From contig CM030931.1 of NCBI GenBank assembly GCA_018136815.1, positions 9,745,072 through 9,809,071 on the forward strand: a stretch of DNA of 64,000 nt. The letters run 5' to 3'. The notes under the pieces are model-generated. The model was not told where the DNA came from. It searched no databases and saw only the letters and a program-made list of their open reading frames with translations. A program made the position numbers and the translations under genes. Shown here one piece after another: positions 43,816-55,454 of the stretch (position 1 is its first letter; each line of letters begins with the position of its first letter). Source of the stretch: Isochrysis galbana. Its lineage: Eukaryota; Haptophyta; Isochrysidales; Isochrysidaceae.

Positions 43816-45712
43816 ACGGAAGTATGGTGGCCTCCATCAGTGCCTCCGTTGATTATTTGGACTTGCTCGCACTCGCACGCACCGTTGCTTGTGTGTAATC
43901 CTCGTCGAATTCGAAAGGATGACGACCCGTGTGGTGTGTGGAGTGGCATGGGAGTGGCTGTGTTGGTGAATGTGTGAGGTGCCTGTGGCTGTGTTTGAAC
44001 TTGGGCATTGTGATGGATGGAGGGAGAGGGTGAGCGTGACAGCGACGCGGGAGCGGTCTCAGAAGTCCTATTACATGGTACGACGGAAGGGTCGGGGAGC
44101 ATGACAGCGAGCGGGACGGGATAGAGCACACGAGGGGTGGACACGGAGGGGCTGCTTCCGAGCGAGCGCGCCAGAAACAAAAGACACCAAACCTAAGGGA
44201 GAGAACCGGGAAGGGGACGCGGGAAACTCTAGGAACAAGGGAAAGACTAATGGAAAGAAGGGGGGGGGCGGACGTCGGACGAGCGAAGCGAGGGGCGAGC
44301 GCACGGGACTCCGAGTCTCGTCGGAGCGGGGGGAACCAAAGGAACCGCTGGGGGTGCATGGGAGGGAGGGAAGGAAGGGATCCAGGCTTGGAGCTGCATG
44401 CGAGGGAACCGGGGAGGAAGGGAAGAGAGGGAAGGGAGCGAGGAGCGGGGCGGGAAAGGGGAGGGGGCGCTCTTAGAATAGAGTGCACCGCATAGTGAGG
44501 AGAGTGTTCCCGAGACACGCTCCAAGAATAGAGTGTGTCGCGTGGAATGCTCCCCCTCACCCTTACCCGCAACAACCCGTGTCCTACAGGCTACAGGAAG
44601 TCGGGGCCGTTCCGCACACTCTCTAACGCTCGGCAAAGTTTGGGATCCGCTCACATGCATAACTCATGATGCATCATCGATCGGGAGGTGGTTTTTCACA
44701 TTCTGTACATTTTTATTTGAGAGTGTAGGAGAGCAAACGCCCTCCGCCGCCGCCATGGTCTCGGCTGCTTTATGGCACCGGCGCACCGGCGGGAGCCTTC
44801 CTCGTTGTCACCTGGGGATAAGTTGTTTCAACTTGATACTTCACATGTTGAAACCCACACGTGGTCTTACTCCATTCACTCGATTTGTGGCAGGGTCGAT
44901 ATCTCGTTGAAATCACGATCCACATGTCTCCCCTTTGGGACGCCTTGGTGTTTCGCGCGCACGCGGCCACCCTTACATCCACTTTGACGCGAGCATCGAT
45001 GGGGATATGCTTCCGGGAGGTGATGGCGATTGAACGCTTTCCCATGTGTAAGCTGATGTGATTGAAGGCTTTTCCATGCGGTGGGGGTGATGGCGATTGA
45101 ACGCATCCCCACGTGTAGGCTGATGGTGATTGAACGCTTTTCTATGCTGTGGGTGATGGTGATTGAGCGCTTCTCGCCTGAGGTGCCCCTTGCGGCCAAC
45201 GGCCAACCAATGGACACTAATGACCACAGCAATTGGCTGACGGCCCGCTACATAGCCGCTACACGGTGACAACGACAACTTGGTCTGCCAGCGGCCAGCG
45301 AGCAGGCCCGCAGCGCGCAGCGCACAAAAAAGTTTTCTTTCAATGAGTTTCTTATCCTCAGTTAGAAGCCTCTCACTTCAGCTCCGTTTCTTATCGCTGG
45401 CCGTCCAATTTGCTTCTAGGTTTTCTTAATGTTGGGGTTTCTTAATGGTGCACCCTTACTGTAGGGCTGGGTAGCGGGGTAGGGGGTAGGTGCTCCGTTG
45501 CCGTCGAGGGCACGGTCCCAGAGCACTAGGGTTAGACTCCCACAACAATAAAATGCTGACGACAAGAAAACTTAGCTAGAGAGAGAAGAGAGAAGAGTCG
45601 CACCGTCATCAATGACGGCGCGCCCTGCGTAAGAGAAGAGAAAGAGGGTGGGGTGGGTGGGTGGGTGGGCAAGTGAGAGAGGGGGAGGGAGGGAGGGAGG
45701 GAGGGAAGTAAG
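43816..45712. other. Intergenic, repeat-bearing region
   Basis: 43816-44800 shows GC- and GA-rich DNA without credible coding. A short direct repeat of 'ctccaagaatagagtg' type lies near 44462-44540 ('gcgctcttagaatagagtg'/'cgctccaagaatagagtg'). 44808-45180 holds two repeats. 45180-45640 is plain. A G-rich tract (45645-45708) runs right up to the glucosidase ATG. Confidence 0.5.
44808..45180 (+). repeat. Composite repeat: inverted partner of 5358-5492 plus 'gattgaacgc' array
   Basis: 44808-44935 matches 5358-5492 inverted. 44971-45180 matches 52049-52262 nearly base for base: 'cttacatccactttgacgcg', 'agcatcgatggggatatgct', 'tccgggaggtgatggcgatt', then the array ending 'gattgagcgcttctcgcct'. 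Confidence 0.85.
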
Positions 45713-48700
45713 ATGGCGCCGGTGTTTGCACAGCTCTGCGCAGCAGCACTCGGCTTCGAGGCGGCTCGTTTCCGCACCTGCGAGCAGTCGACCTTCTGTG
45801 CTGAGCTCTCGCCCACCGCTGCACATGCCGCGCCCCAGCTGGAGCTTGTGGCGGCCTCCATCGTCACGTCGAACACGCGGCTCGCCGCTGCTGTCCAGTA
45901 TGCGCGTGGCTCGTCGGACGTGCGCCTCGAGCTGGCTATTGAGCCGCTAAGGCCGGCAGCTGATGGCGATGCGCCCACTTGGCGCGTCCGTCTCGCGGGC
46001 CCCGCAAACGTTTTTTTTGCCGCCGAGCATCTCGGACTCGAGGCGCATCTCGGTCCTGACAGTGCGTTGCCACTCGAAGCTTCAGAGATGGACGTGGGAG
46101 ACGTGTCTGCGTACCACGTTCTGCGAGCAAAGAGCGGTAGTCATGTGAGTGAGCTCCTCCTTATGCACTCGCCGCTAGAAATGCGTCTCCACTTCGTGCA
46201 TAGTAATGGAGTACGTGAATCGGTGCCCAACGTTGTTTTGAACACGCATCGCTTTGCCGCGAGTGAGGCGACACGGGGAGAACGATGGCGTCAGCGTTGC
46301 GATGGTGGGCCATCCCGATTCGGCGATGCGCCACCTGATTCAAGGGTCGCAGGGTGTACAGCCATCGCAGCTCAAGTCTCCTTTCCGCACGCACTCGAGG
46401 CGTTTGGCCTTCCCGAACGGGTTGACCCCGTTGCCTTGCCTATGAGCATTCGCCTGGCAAGCCATGACGGCAAGGTCGCTCCAAGGGGACCACGGTTGGT
46501 GCGTGAGCGCGAGCCTTATCGACTGTTTAACCTCGACGTCTTCCGTTACGACCACAGTACCCACGTCGGCTTGTACGGATCCCTTCCCTTCCTTTTGGCT
46601 CACGGTGGAGCAATTGATGCGATGAATACACCTTTTGCGGGTGGCTTAAGTGGCGGCGTGTTGTGGATCAATGCGGCCGACACCTATGTCGATCTGTGGC
46701 GTCTGGACCAGAACATGATAAACGAGACAAGCAACGACAGTGAAAGTGGCAGTGGAAGCGATAGTTTCGGCACCCTAGGGGGCGAGAACGGAATGGCTGT
46801 GGGCGCTGTTTTTGACGGTGAAGTCCACAATTCCAGCTCGGCTGGCTACCGCAAAGACACCGAGAGTGGGCAGCATACGTCTGTGCCGGGAGGAGTCGAG
46901 AATAGGGGCGGGAACATCTTTGGAACGGGCAAACCCATTGGGATCGCCTCCCATTGGCTGAGCGAAGGCGGTGGCTTAGATGTGCTCCTCTTCGCCGGGC
47001 CCTCTGACATTGATGTGCTGCGTCAGCTGAGTTGGCTGACCGGCAAGCCAGCCATGCCTCCTCTGTGGTCCCTGGGTTACCACCAGTCTCACTGGAACAT
47101 AAGAAGCCAGGATCAGGTGCGCTGCTTCTTTGTAAGCTCTTTAGAAAGCAGGATCGTCACCACATATCGGAGGGAGCGGTGAGATTTATAGCCCTCATTC
47201 TGAGAGCGAAAAATGTTCATCAACAGCTCTAAATGTGCATTGGGCGAATCTTTTGACGCGGAAGGCGAGGGAGGCTCCTGCATGCCAAGTCGTAAAAAGT
47301 CCTGTTCGGGCACCCTCACAGGTCGAGGCTTTGGATGCAAATGCCGACGCTCTCGGTTTCCCGTTGGACGCCATCTGGCTCGACATTGAGCACACACGTT
47401 CTAAACGCTACTTTACATGGGACGAGGCTTCGTTTGCCGATCCAGGTATGTTGGCGCGCAGGATGGGGCCGAAAGGGCGGCGTTTGGTTGCTATCGCCGA
47501 CCCCCACTTATTAATTGATGCCCAGTACGACATCTACGCCCAAGCAGCCAATGCCTCGTTGCTAGTTAGCGCGCCTGACTCGCCTCGGCTTGCAAGTGCA
47601 AACCGCAAACGTGAAGAGGCAGTCAAGGATTCCCGGGCTTCACACGCATCCAAGAATGCTTTGGCAGGGAATCATCCTCCATTCGAGGGTCAGTGCTGGC
47701 CAGGATCGTCATCATGGGTCGACTTCTTGTCGTCCCGCGCGCAGCAATGGTGGGCAAGCTTGTATTCTGGCGCCGGAGAGGATAGCCATCAGCCTAGATG
47801 GCCCACATGGCTGCATGCTTGGAACGACATGAATGAGCCATCCGTGTTTTCCGGTGCTGAACTAACCCTCCCTCGCGATGCCATCCATTTTGCTCCGATG
47901 CGGCGACGCTCGGCATGGTTTCGTGATCCTCGTTCTGGGGACCAGCGCATCTCTAGCTGGTCTTCCGGGAAAATTCAGGCGGCTTGTCAAATCGCGGCTC
48001 CCCAGGTGGATGGGACCTGCGACGATACCCTTGGAACCGACAGCGCCAGCGCATGTATCTCATCTATGAATGAGGACGAGCGTCAACAGAGTGCGAGCTG
48101 CGTTCAGGAGCAACCAATCGAGCATCGCCTTGTACACAATATGTACGGGGCGCTACAGGCTGCCGCATCATTTGCCGGCCTTAATGCTCGTACGTTTGCA
48201 TTCGCAACATCGGAAGGTCTTCCGGGATCCCCTCCGCAAAGCGCTCATTCCCCAAAGGCTGAGCGGCCCTTCCTGTTGTCGCGCGCCTTCTTCATTGGTT
48301 CCCAACGCCACGGGGCCGTGTGGACCGGGGACAATACGGCAAGTTGGGCGCAGCTCCGCCTAGCCCCGCGTATGGTCCTCGCACTCGGAGTCGCTGGCCT
48401 TCCATTTGCCGGGGCCGACGTGGGTGGATTTTTTGGCATACCGAAACCAGAGCTGCTTCTGCGATGGTACCAAGCTGCCGCTTTCATGCCTTTCTTTCGC
48501 GCCCATGCGCACTTGGACTCTCCCCGGCGTGATCCATGGCTTATTCCGGAACCATGGGTGACGTACGTGCTCGAGGCAATCCGTGAGCGACAGCGCCTGT
48601 TGCCATACCTCTACACACTGATGTGGAAGGCTACGAGCAAGCCCAGTGAGATTGGCTTGCCTATCATGCGACCAGTCTGGTTGGGCCTCGGAGCAGTTAT

Positions 48701-49637
48701 CTCAAAGCCCGCGAGTCAGGCGACCCAACCAGCAGATGCAGAGCGCGAGCGCGCAAAGCTGCCCGAGAACGAGGTGAAAAATTTCTCCCGATCGTTGTTG
48801 CTCGTCGAGAATGCTTGGACCATTGGAAGCGACGTACTCGTACGGCCCGTGATGGAGCGCGGAGCTCGCAAAGTCCGTGTACCGTTTCCCGCACATGGCT
48901 GTGTAGACCTTGATGTCGAGCACAAAGCCATTGTGGCAAGGATTGAAGCACCGTGCGTGTGGTATTCAGTCTTGACCGGAGATTTAATCCACGGCGGTAG
49001 ATGGCGAACATTCAATGTCGACATTTCCTCGATGCCGTCGTGGCAGCGTGGAGGCTCCATCCTGCCTCGGCGGCAGCGAGTCCGCCGGTCTTCTTTGCTG
49101 ACGGTATGGGACCCACTCACGCTGCATGTGGCACCAGATATCAGTGGAAGAGCGCGCGGCATGGTTTACGTCGACGATGGGGTCTCGCCTCATTCCGCCT
49201 TGGAGGGTGGTGCTGCGAGCTCCCACACGTCGCCCAAAGCTTTCCTGGCCATCAATTTTGCCTGTCATGCGGGAAGCCAAATAACGGCCCGTCGATGTCG
49301 CCTGACTTCTACCCCAGAACAAAGGCTGCGCAATGGTCCGGCTGTCCCTTCTTCCGCGTATATCGAGCGTGTCCTTTTCCGTGGCACACACCTATGCTCG
49401 ACAGGCCCTAAACCTGCCAGCACGGTAAGGGACCTATCGGCCCGGCACAAGCACATCGTCGAGACGGTTTTATTGCGCATCGGTCGAGGTGTTCCTGAGC
49501 CCACCATCGGCACTGTGACTGCATCACATGAAGGCTTGCTCTTGGAACAAGTGCGCCTTCCCTTGGAGGACACCTGGGAAATTGATCTGTTATCCGTCTC
49601 GTTAGAAGTGTTAGATTCCGAGCAATGCAACGATTAG
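45713..49637 (+). CDS. GH31 alpha-glucosidase, glucosidase II alpha-subunit type
   Basis: Likely the ER enzyme that trims the inner glucoses from N-glycans during glycoprotein quality control. Two exons (45713-47116, 47322-49637; 205-bp intron with donor GTGCGC) join in frame at 'SQDQ/VEALDAN' and give 1239 residues. GH31 landmarks are in order: N-terminal 'FRTCEQSTFC' (typical of glucosidase II), 'YRLFNLDVFRYD', 'LPPLWSLGYHQSHWN'-type, 'DAIWLDIEHTRSKRYFTWD', the nucleophile D637 in 'WNDMNEPSVF', the acid/base D805 in 'GAVWTGDNTA', 'GADVGGFF', 'MPFFRAHAHLD' and 'WQRGGSILPRRQRVRRSS'. It is about 300 residues longer than usual. Extra Ser/Gly/Asn-rich inserts lie near residues 340-400 and after 'RDPRSGDQRISSW'. 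The leader is only weakly hydrophobic, and no retrieval signal is seen. An 'aataaaag' motif lies 150 bp past the stop. Confidence 0.88.
47117..47321 (+). other. Intron of the GH31 gene
   Basis: Donor CAG/GTGCGC and acceptor CTCACAG/GTC, phase 0, 205 bp. It is the longest intron traced in the window. The frame is interrupted by stops inside it. Confidence 0.75.
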
Positions 49638-49859
49638 CGAGGCAAGGAGCCAACAACAACATATGGACAACTTTCGATTTTTTCGTGCTTTTCATTTTGT
49701 TGCGTGTGGCGTGGTCAAAGATGAAAGAAGATTCGACCATGCTCCGTTTCTAATAGCTAATGGATAGCGGGTCAATGGCAATGGAGAAATAAAAGTCTAA
49801 AGATTCATTAGAGTTAGCAACCATACTAGACAAAAAAATTCATAATATTCTTACTCTCC

Positions 49860-50575
49860 GCTCACTCAAACTAAGTTTATACTTGGTTGACCCATGGGGG
49901 GGCACGAGCCCCCCCCCCCCTCTCCACTCCTCCCCTGCCATGGGGGAGGAACCAACCATCCTCCTGGCACGCCTGATTGCGTGCCAGGAGGCCACTGCCC
50001 TACTGGCCCACTCCCTTCCCCACAGGCTCGCCCCATTCGCCCATCCTGGCCCCTCGTGACCAGCCCATAGCTCCAACCCCCCTGTTGTGGTTAGGGGGAG
50101 AGCCGCCTTTTAGGTTTCCCAAAGAGAGGCTCTCTCTCTTTGTTTTCCCGCCTTCGCGTGTTTTGGTTTCTCCCTTCGGGTCGCATCCTCTCCGTCCAAT
50201 CGGGATCCTCCGATCCCGATCTTCCTCTCTTCCCCCCGTGTGTTAGGATAGGGGTGATCGCTCTTCGCTCTCGATCCCCCTCCCTTGTTTTCTCATGTGT
50301 GCGCCCCCTTTCTTTCCTTGCGCGCGCCCCCGTGTGTTTCCCGCGTTTTCTCTCGTCCCAGAGTTCCGAGAGTCGCGCCCATGGCCGCACTCCCTGGGGC
50401 TCTGGGCGAGCTCTCTCGACCGCCGTCGCCCCAAGCTCGTGTGAGCGGTGCTCCCGCCGGTGCCATGCCTCCCTCCATCCAGTCCCAGCGCTCCCTGTGC
50501 TCAGCCCTCCGTGATCACGGTCGCCCCTGGAGAGCCCCATCCCCATCACCTGTCTCAACAATCATTAGAGCTCCA
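49860..50575 (+). mobile_element. Probable 5' end of a third LINE-like element
   Basis: A pyrimidine-rich leader (about 50090-50380: 'ctctctctctttgttttccc', 'gctcttcgctctcgatcccc') precedes an ATG at 50381 with 'MAALPGALGELSRPPSPQAR'. This Pro/Ser-rich opening is similar in style to the LINE-A ORF1 start. About 190 bp on it is interrupted by the LINE-A derivative. Its G/C-run (49895-49930) and inverted 'catggggg' sequences are local. The family link is inferred from layout, not from collinear homology. Confidence 0.4.
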
Positions 50576-51852
50576 GTCCACAGTTGTCGCATCCGCGATC
50601 GACCTTTTTGTTTTAGAAGTTGTTTGCGTTTCTATGTTCCCTCCTTGCAGGCTAGCCACGAGTCACCGTCGCAGTGTCCTACATTCGTCCATTCGCCCTT
50701 GTTGCCCTCGCTTCCTTTGTCGCCTCCTTTGTCGCCTGCTTGCCCCTCACCTGGCTTACCTCCTGGCGTGCTCCTCGCGTTTTAGGCTAAAGTCGCGCGT
50801 TCAGGTATCGCCGGTGCAAGGAACCGCCCCCATGTGTGACCCTGATTCCCCCTCAGGTGTTGGCCGTTGGATTATACCGTGGCGCTATTTTACCTCGGTC
50901 TTCATCAAATCACTTAAGGGTTTTCGAAAGATTCCCTCCTTATTCCTGTGCGTAACTGTCGCCCCGTCGGATCGTCCGTCGCCCCGTCGCTCTCTTGTCG
51001 GCATTCTCTTGCTTGTTCGATCTGTCAGCGGGTTCTTGTGCGTTCCGTGATAGGGATACGTTAGTGTGGAGAGTGTTGACGTGAGTGTAGTGTCATCTCG
51101 TCGGTCCATCGGCCCCGGACCGTTTGTCGTCTGTCGTTCTTCGTTCGTCGCTCTCGTTCTCGTTCTCGTTCCCGTTCTCGTCCCTCGTTCTCAACACTAC
51201 CTCAATACCAAACCTCACCAATCCCCAAGCCTCAGCCTATCCAATCCGATCCGCCCAGCTATGTCCGCTCCGTCGTCGCGCTCGCCCTCGCCCAAGCCCG
51301 TCCTCCCGCCTTTCTCTGTTGAGGAGGTGGTCCAGCCCGTCATTGGCCACCCCCCAACTTCCGCCGCGCCTCTCGCCGCTTCTGGATGGTCTCGAATTGA
51401 ATTAGTTTTGGGTCCGCCGCCATCTGGGCTCACCATTGTCCAACAAACACTAGCTGGATGGGACCCACCGCCTGGCCCACTGCACAGCCCTGCCTCCACA
51501 CGCTGCCTGCCCACCCAAGCCCACAGCACCCATACAGCCCTCTCTCTCCAGCCTCACACCTACCAAAGTCGCTGATAGAGACAATGGAACCTAGATATTA
51601 ACCAAACAAACAAAAAGCGACCAGACGGACACACACGACAACAAAGACAATTCCAGAAGGCCTGCCCGGACCCCACACTCTAAACCAGGCCTCAGGTAGC
51701 GCACCGAGGCCGGACCCCGGAAACCGAAGAAAAAGGAAAGAAGGGGGGCAGGGGAAGAGGTGGAGGGAGGGATGAAAAGGGCGGTGTAGATAGCGAAGGG
51801 GAATCCCGTAACTAGTAGGTGTGTAGCCCTGAATCTTCAGAAGTTTTTTTTT
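50576..51852 (+). mobile_element. Internally deleted LINE-A element
   Basis: 5' UTR (50583-51260) collinear with 41680-42385, then ORF1 start ATG at 51261 encoding 'MSAPSSRSPSPKPVLPPFSV' to a stop at about 51575. It passes directly into the LINE-A 3' tail (51655-51852: 'aaggcctgcccggacccc', 'gtagcgcaccgagg', 'gtgtagccctgaatcttcag', T-run). The RNA-binding, endonuclease and reverse transcriptase regions are absent. The flanks 'ctccagtccacag' (50570-50582) and 'ccccagtcccag' (51855-51866) may be a diverged target duplication. Total about 1.28 kb. Confidence 0.78.
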
Positions 51853-52048
51853 AACCCCAGTCCCAGTCGGAGACCATAAACAGCTACATTGATTGTCATT
51901 GCCGGGCCGCCCGCATAGCGCTTTCGTATGTAACGTTGGTGTGATTGCAGTGGGAGAAAAAATGACGTGAGGCGAGAAGCGTCTAACTAATCACCCACCA
52001 ACAAAGGACATGGACAGGCGCTTCAATCGCCATCCCCCCCCCCCCCCC

Positions 52049-52385
52049 ACTCTTACATCCACTTTGACGCGAGCATCGATGGGGATATGCTTCCGGGAGG
52101 TGATGGCGATTGAACGCTTTTCCATGTGTAGGCTGATGGTGATTGAAGGTTTTTCCATGCGGTGGGGGTGATGGCGATTGAACGCGTTTCCACGTGTAGG
52201 CTGATGGTGATTGAACGCTTTTCCATGCTGTGGGTGATGGTGATTGAGCGCTTCTCGCCTCGCGATGTGTCCACCGTAGGATTAAAGTATGTTAATATTG
52301 TTGTATAAATGACTATGGAAATTTGATGGCTCCATTTGAGCATTTGAGTGATGTCCCATGATTGACGGAACGACACCTTACTTAT
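52049..52385 (+). repeat. 'gattgaacgc' array followed by the 12.15-kb repeat
   Basis: 52049-52262 is the near-twin of 44971-45180. It is followed at 52295-52380 by the repeat shared with 12150-12225 ('gttgtataaatgactatgg' ... 'ttgacggaacgacacct'). Confidence 0.85.
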
Positions 52386-52479
52386 ACTTACATAAAATTG
52401 GACTTCATTCATCTATGTAATTCGGGTTTAGAAATCCGATTTGAAATCCTTCCTGGAAACAGCACATCAAGCAGTTGTT

Positions 52480-52637
52480 GCCGGACCCTAGAAACCGAAG
52501 AAAGAACAAGGACAGAAGGGGGGAAGGCGAGGGAGGTGGAGGAAAGGGAGATAAGGGCGATGGCGGTAGTAGGATAGATAGTGCCCGGTCCGTAGTAGTA
52601 GTTGGTGTTAGCCCCGAATCTTCAGATGTGTTTTTAT
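52480..52637 (+). mobile_element. LINE-A 3' tail
   Basis: The order 'ggaccctagaaaccgaagaa', 'ggggggaaggcgagggaggt', 'gagataagggcgatggcggt', 'agccccgaatcttcagatg', then a T-rich end matches the other LINE-A tails. Confidence 0.75.
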
Positions 52638-53208
52638 TTAAGTATTGTTGCTATTACGGGCGAGGCCACAAGCCGCCATGATGCTACTGGACACGAAGCT
52701 ACAACAAAGCATCAAAAAGCATCGAAATCATAGCACGCTGGCTTACAATTGGATCAAGCTGCCATATGATGGAGATGCCGTCGGACAGCTAGCAGAATCC
52801 GGAATCAAGTCAGAAGTAAGGAGCAATGTGGCGGCGAAATAAGAGTAGGGTGTAGCTACCTGGAAACGGTACCGAGTAGACAAGCTTCGATTGGTCTAGA
52901 GCTGGAAAAGCGGCCACCCGCAAGAGTGCAAGTATATACTAGCACATTGAGTGCTCGGAATCTCGGGACCTCGAAGTCGAGCTCGTCGGGCCCACTGTCC
53001 CGTCGTAAGTGGTTGAAAGGTATTGAAGGCATGCGTGGCCTGACCCTGAGTCACGGGACCCGACGCACCGCAGAGGAGAAAGGCAAGGGATACGGCGGCT
53101 CCTGAGATAGGCATAGCGGAATCAAGGTGTGGGCTCAAGGCACACGGCCTTGCCCAATGGGAATGCGACTGATGAGACTCCGATCGACGAGACCTGCGCG
53201 TCTACTGT
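52638..53208. other. Intergenic region; small unrecognised frame
   Basis: A 54-residue plus frame (52678-52842, MMLLDTKLQQSIKK start) has ordinary composition but no family or partner. It may be a remnant. The rest likely contains the 3' UTR of the NIPA gene. Confidence 0.35.
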
Positions 53209-55409
53209 CTATTCATCAATCTCATTGTGCCTAGCATCTGTTCCCTCAACACTGCCACATGCTGGGTCATTGGGGGACGACGGACTGGAGGGTTTCCTCA
53301 AGGCAACCTGGCGGCGTGCTTGTCTGGCCCGCGCCAAGGCACTTGTCCGAGCCCCCCTTGATACACTAGAAGCGGGCACATTGCCGATGTGGATTGATCT
53401 CTCGAACCTAAGATCGTCCTCCAGCCGATTGCTTACAGGTGGTGTGGCGGCAAGCTCGTCCACCTTGCCTCGGCCGAACTGCGACGGAGCTCTTTCCGAA
53501 GAGGTGTCAGAATGGTGTGCTACATCCGAGGAAGACTTCGGCGGGAATGGCCGTGACTCGCCACCAAGTGTGTGTTCTCTTCTAAGAGACGGTGGAAAAT
53601 TGATACTACCGCGCACAGAATTAGGCAGCGGCCGAGGAGCGAGCGAGCCGGACGCCATCCGCCGCGGCGCCGGCGCCATGATCATGTCGTCGTGGCGCTC
53701 CGGCAGCGATGGAATGTCCAGCACGATACTAGGCAACCCGGCGTCGCCAGCCGTTTCTTCTCGAAAGCTCTGCTCCATGTTTCCTCCTGCTTCTACCTCG
53801 TCACATGACGGCTCAGTAATGCCGCGGCTTTGCTTGCGAGATACACAGCTCAACTCGACGACCCTGGTCGGACTACAAGTGTTGCACCAACCTTCCGAAG
53901 ATCCGGCGCTGCTAGATGCGCCTGGCGGCCGGGGAGTGTGCATCGGTTGAGCATTAGAAGGTGACTCGCAGAGCGTTCCGGGATAGTGGGCAGCCATCAT
54001 CTTCTCCTTCGCCCACTCCTCATCGACTGTCACATCGTGGATGAACTTTGCCTGAACAGCAGATGCGCCAGCGTGGCCAAAAGTGATGGCGGTGACTTTT
54101 GAGTCGTCCTCGAGCTGGTGGAGCTTCTCATCGACATGGCTCATCGAACGGAATTGCTGGGACTTGCTACGGTTGGAGGTTATCAGTACCACCCCCGCCA
54201 ATGCGAGCACGATGCCCATGCCGAACATGGCGGCCTTGCCACCCGTCACGGCACCGAATTCATTGAATACGATAGCGCCGCCAATGATGCTCATCAGAGT
54301 GAAAGTGCAGTAGTAGACGGGCACGGTCTCAGTGTTTCCAAACACCTGGCGGTCGGGACACAACTTGCTCAATCAGTGGGTTGTGGGTTGGGGACGTTGT
54401 GGCGCCCACTCCTTGCCGACCTGTGGCAGCAACGTGAGCGCCGAACGCACCTGCATCGCACGGTTGAGGTAGAAGGCAGACCAGATGGCGGTGATGATGA
54501 TGATGATGAGTTGAACCCAGAAGAGCCAGTGGCCAATCGTCGCTGAGCATGGCGGGTGGAGAATACTATGCTGGCAGTGAGCTGATGCGCAGTCCTCAGG
54601 CACTTGGGTAACCATGGATGCGAAGCCGCGGCACGCGATGACCGTCATGGAGGAGATGATAGAGCAGAGCATCAGCCACACAAGAATGTGCCGCTGTGCG
54701 TACCTGCGAGGCGAACGGGACGGGTCAGACGCCGCACGGAGGCGCCACGCGGTCGAGTTCAATGCAGGCGGAAGAAAGAGTGAGTGGTGGTGTACCCGCA
54801 CCTTGGTTCCATGTGCACCATGAGCACGATGACCAAGAGGATGAGGAAGACGATGTACCAGTAGGACCGCGGGGCAAGGAATATGTCAGTGGTGAGGAGC
54901 GTGTGCGCGTTTAGCTCCATCTCCGACTCAGGCACACCCAGGATGATGAGCACGACCCCGACCACCACGCCCACGAGGCCGACGAGGTCGCGCTTGCGGA
55001 GCGGCTCCTTGAGGTAGCACACTGCTATCAGCTCGTTGACGAGGACTCCAACCGAGCCGACGGGGGCAACGATGGCGGCCGGGGCGAAGCCGTAGGCGAG
55101 CATGTTGCCCAGCTCGCCGAGCGCGTTCATCAAAATTCCCACCCACCAAAGCGGAAGCTTGACAAACGGCTGAACCGGCTTGCCTGTCTTTGGATCTGCG
55201 TTTCGGTTGTGCGCGAGCTTCTGTACATTGAGACTGACAGCGATGATGGCGTCTGCAAGGACACTGAGCAGAATCCCGACCCACATCGTCGACGGCGTCG
55301 CCTGCTCGTCAGCCCCCACGCTACTCGCGTTGGCAGTGAGCGGCGGAGTCGCGTTGCACGCGGCAAGGGTGTGCCAGCTGCGTGAGGCCTGCTGCTCGAG
55401 CCAGCTCAT
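53209..55409 (-). CDS. NIPA-family magnesium transporter
   Basis: A multi-pass membrane protein of the NIPA/SPG6 family, which carries Mg2+ across plasma or endosomal membranes. Three exons (55409-54802, 54703-54451, 54345-53209) join in frame into 665 residues. Conserved blocks: 'WVGILLSVLADAIIAVSLNV', 'PLWWVGILMNALGELGNMLA', 'FAPAAIVAPVGSVGVLVNEL', 'RDLVGLVGVVVGVVLIILG', 'RHILVWLMLCSIISSMTVIA' and 'ETVPVYYCTFTLMSIIGGAI', together about nine helices in the first 400 residues. The last 265 residues are a hydrophilic, Ser/Arg-rich cytosolic tail absent from most family members. The ATG at 55409 is used because the only upstream candidate is a GTG. It is transcribed divergently from the dynein-tail-like gene across a duplicated 1.4-kb region. 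Confidence 0.88.
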
Positions 55410-55454
55410 CGTGGGAATGCACACCCCGCGGGGCGCCGGAGGCGAGTGTGTGAG

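Noticed and set aside
43853-44660. 240- and 137-residue minus frames rich in Pro, Ser and Arg
   Set aside because: Low-complexity frames in GC- and GA-rich DNA, with no conserved motif.
44971-52262. 'gattgaacgc' arrays as a CRISPR array
   Set aside because: Units abut with no unique spacers, the host is eukaryotic, and no cas-like gene is present.
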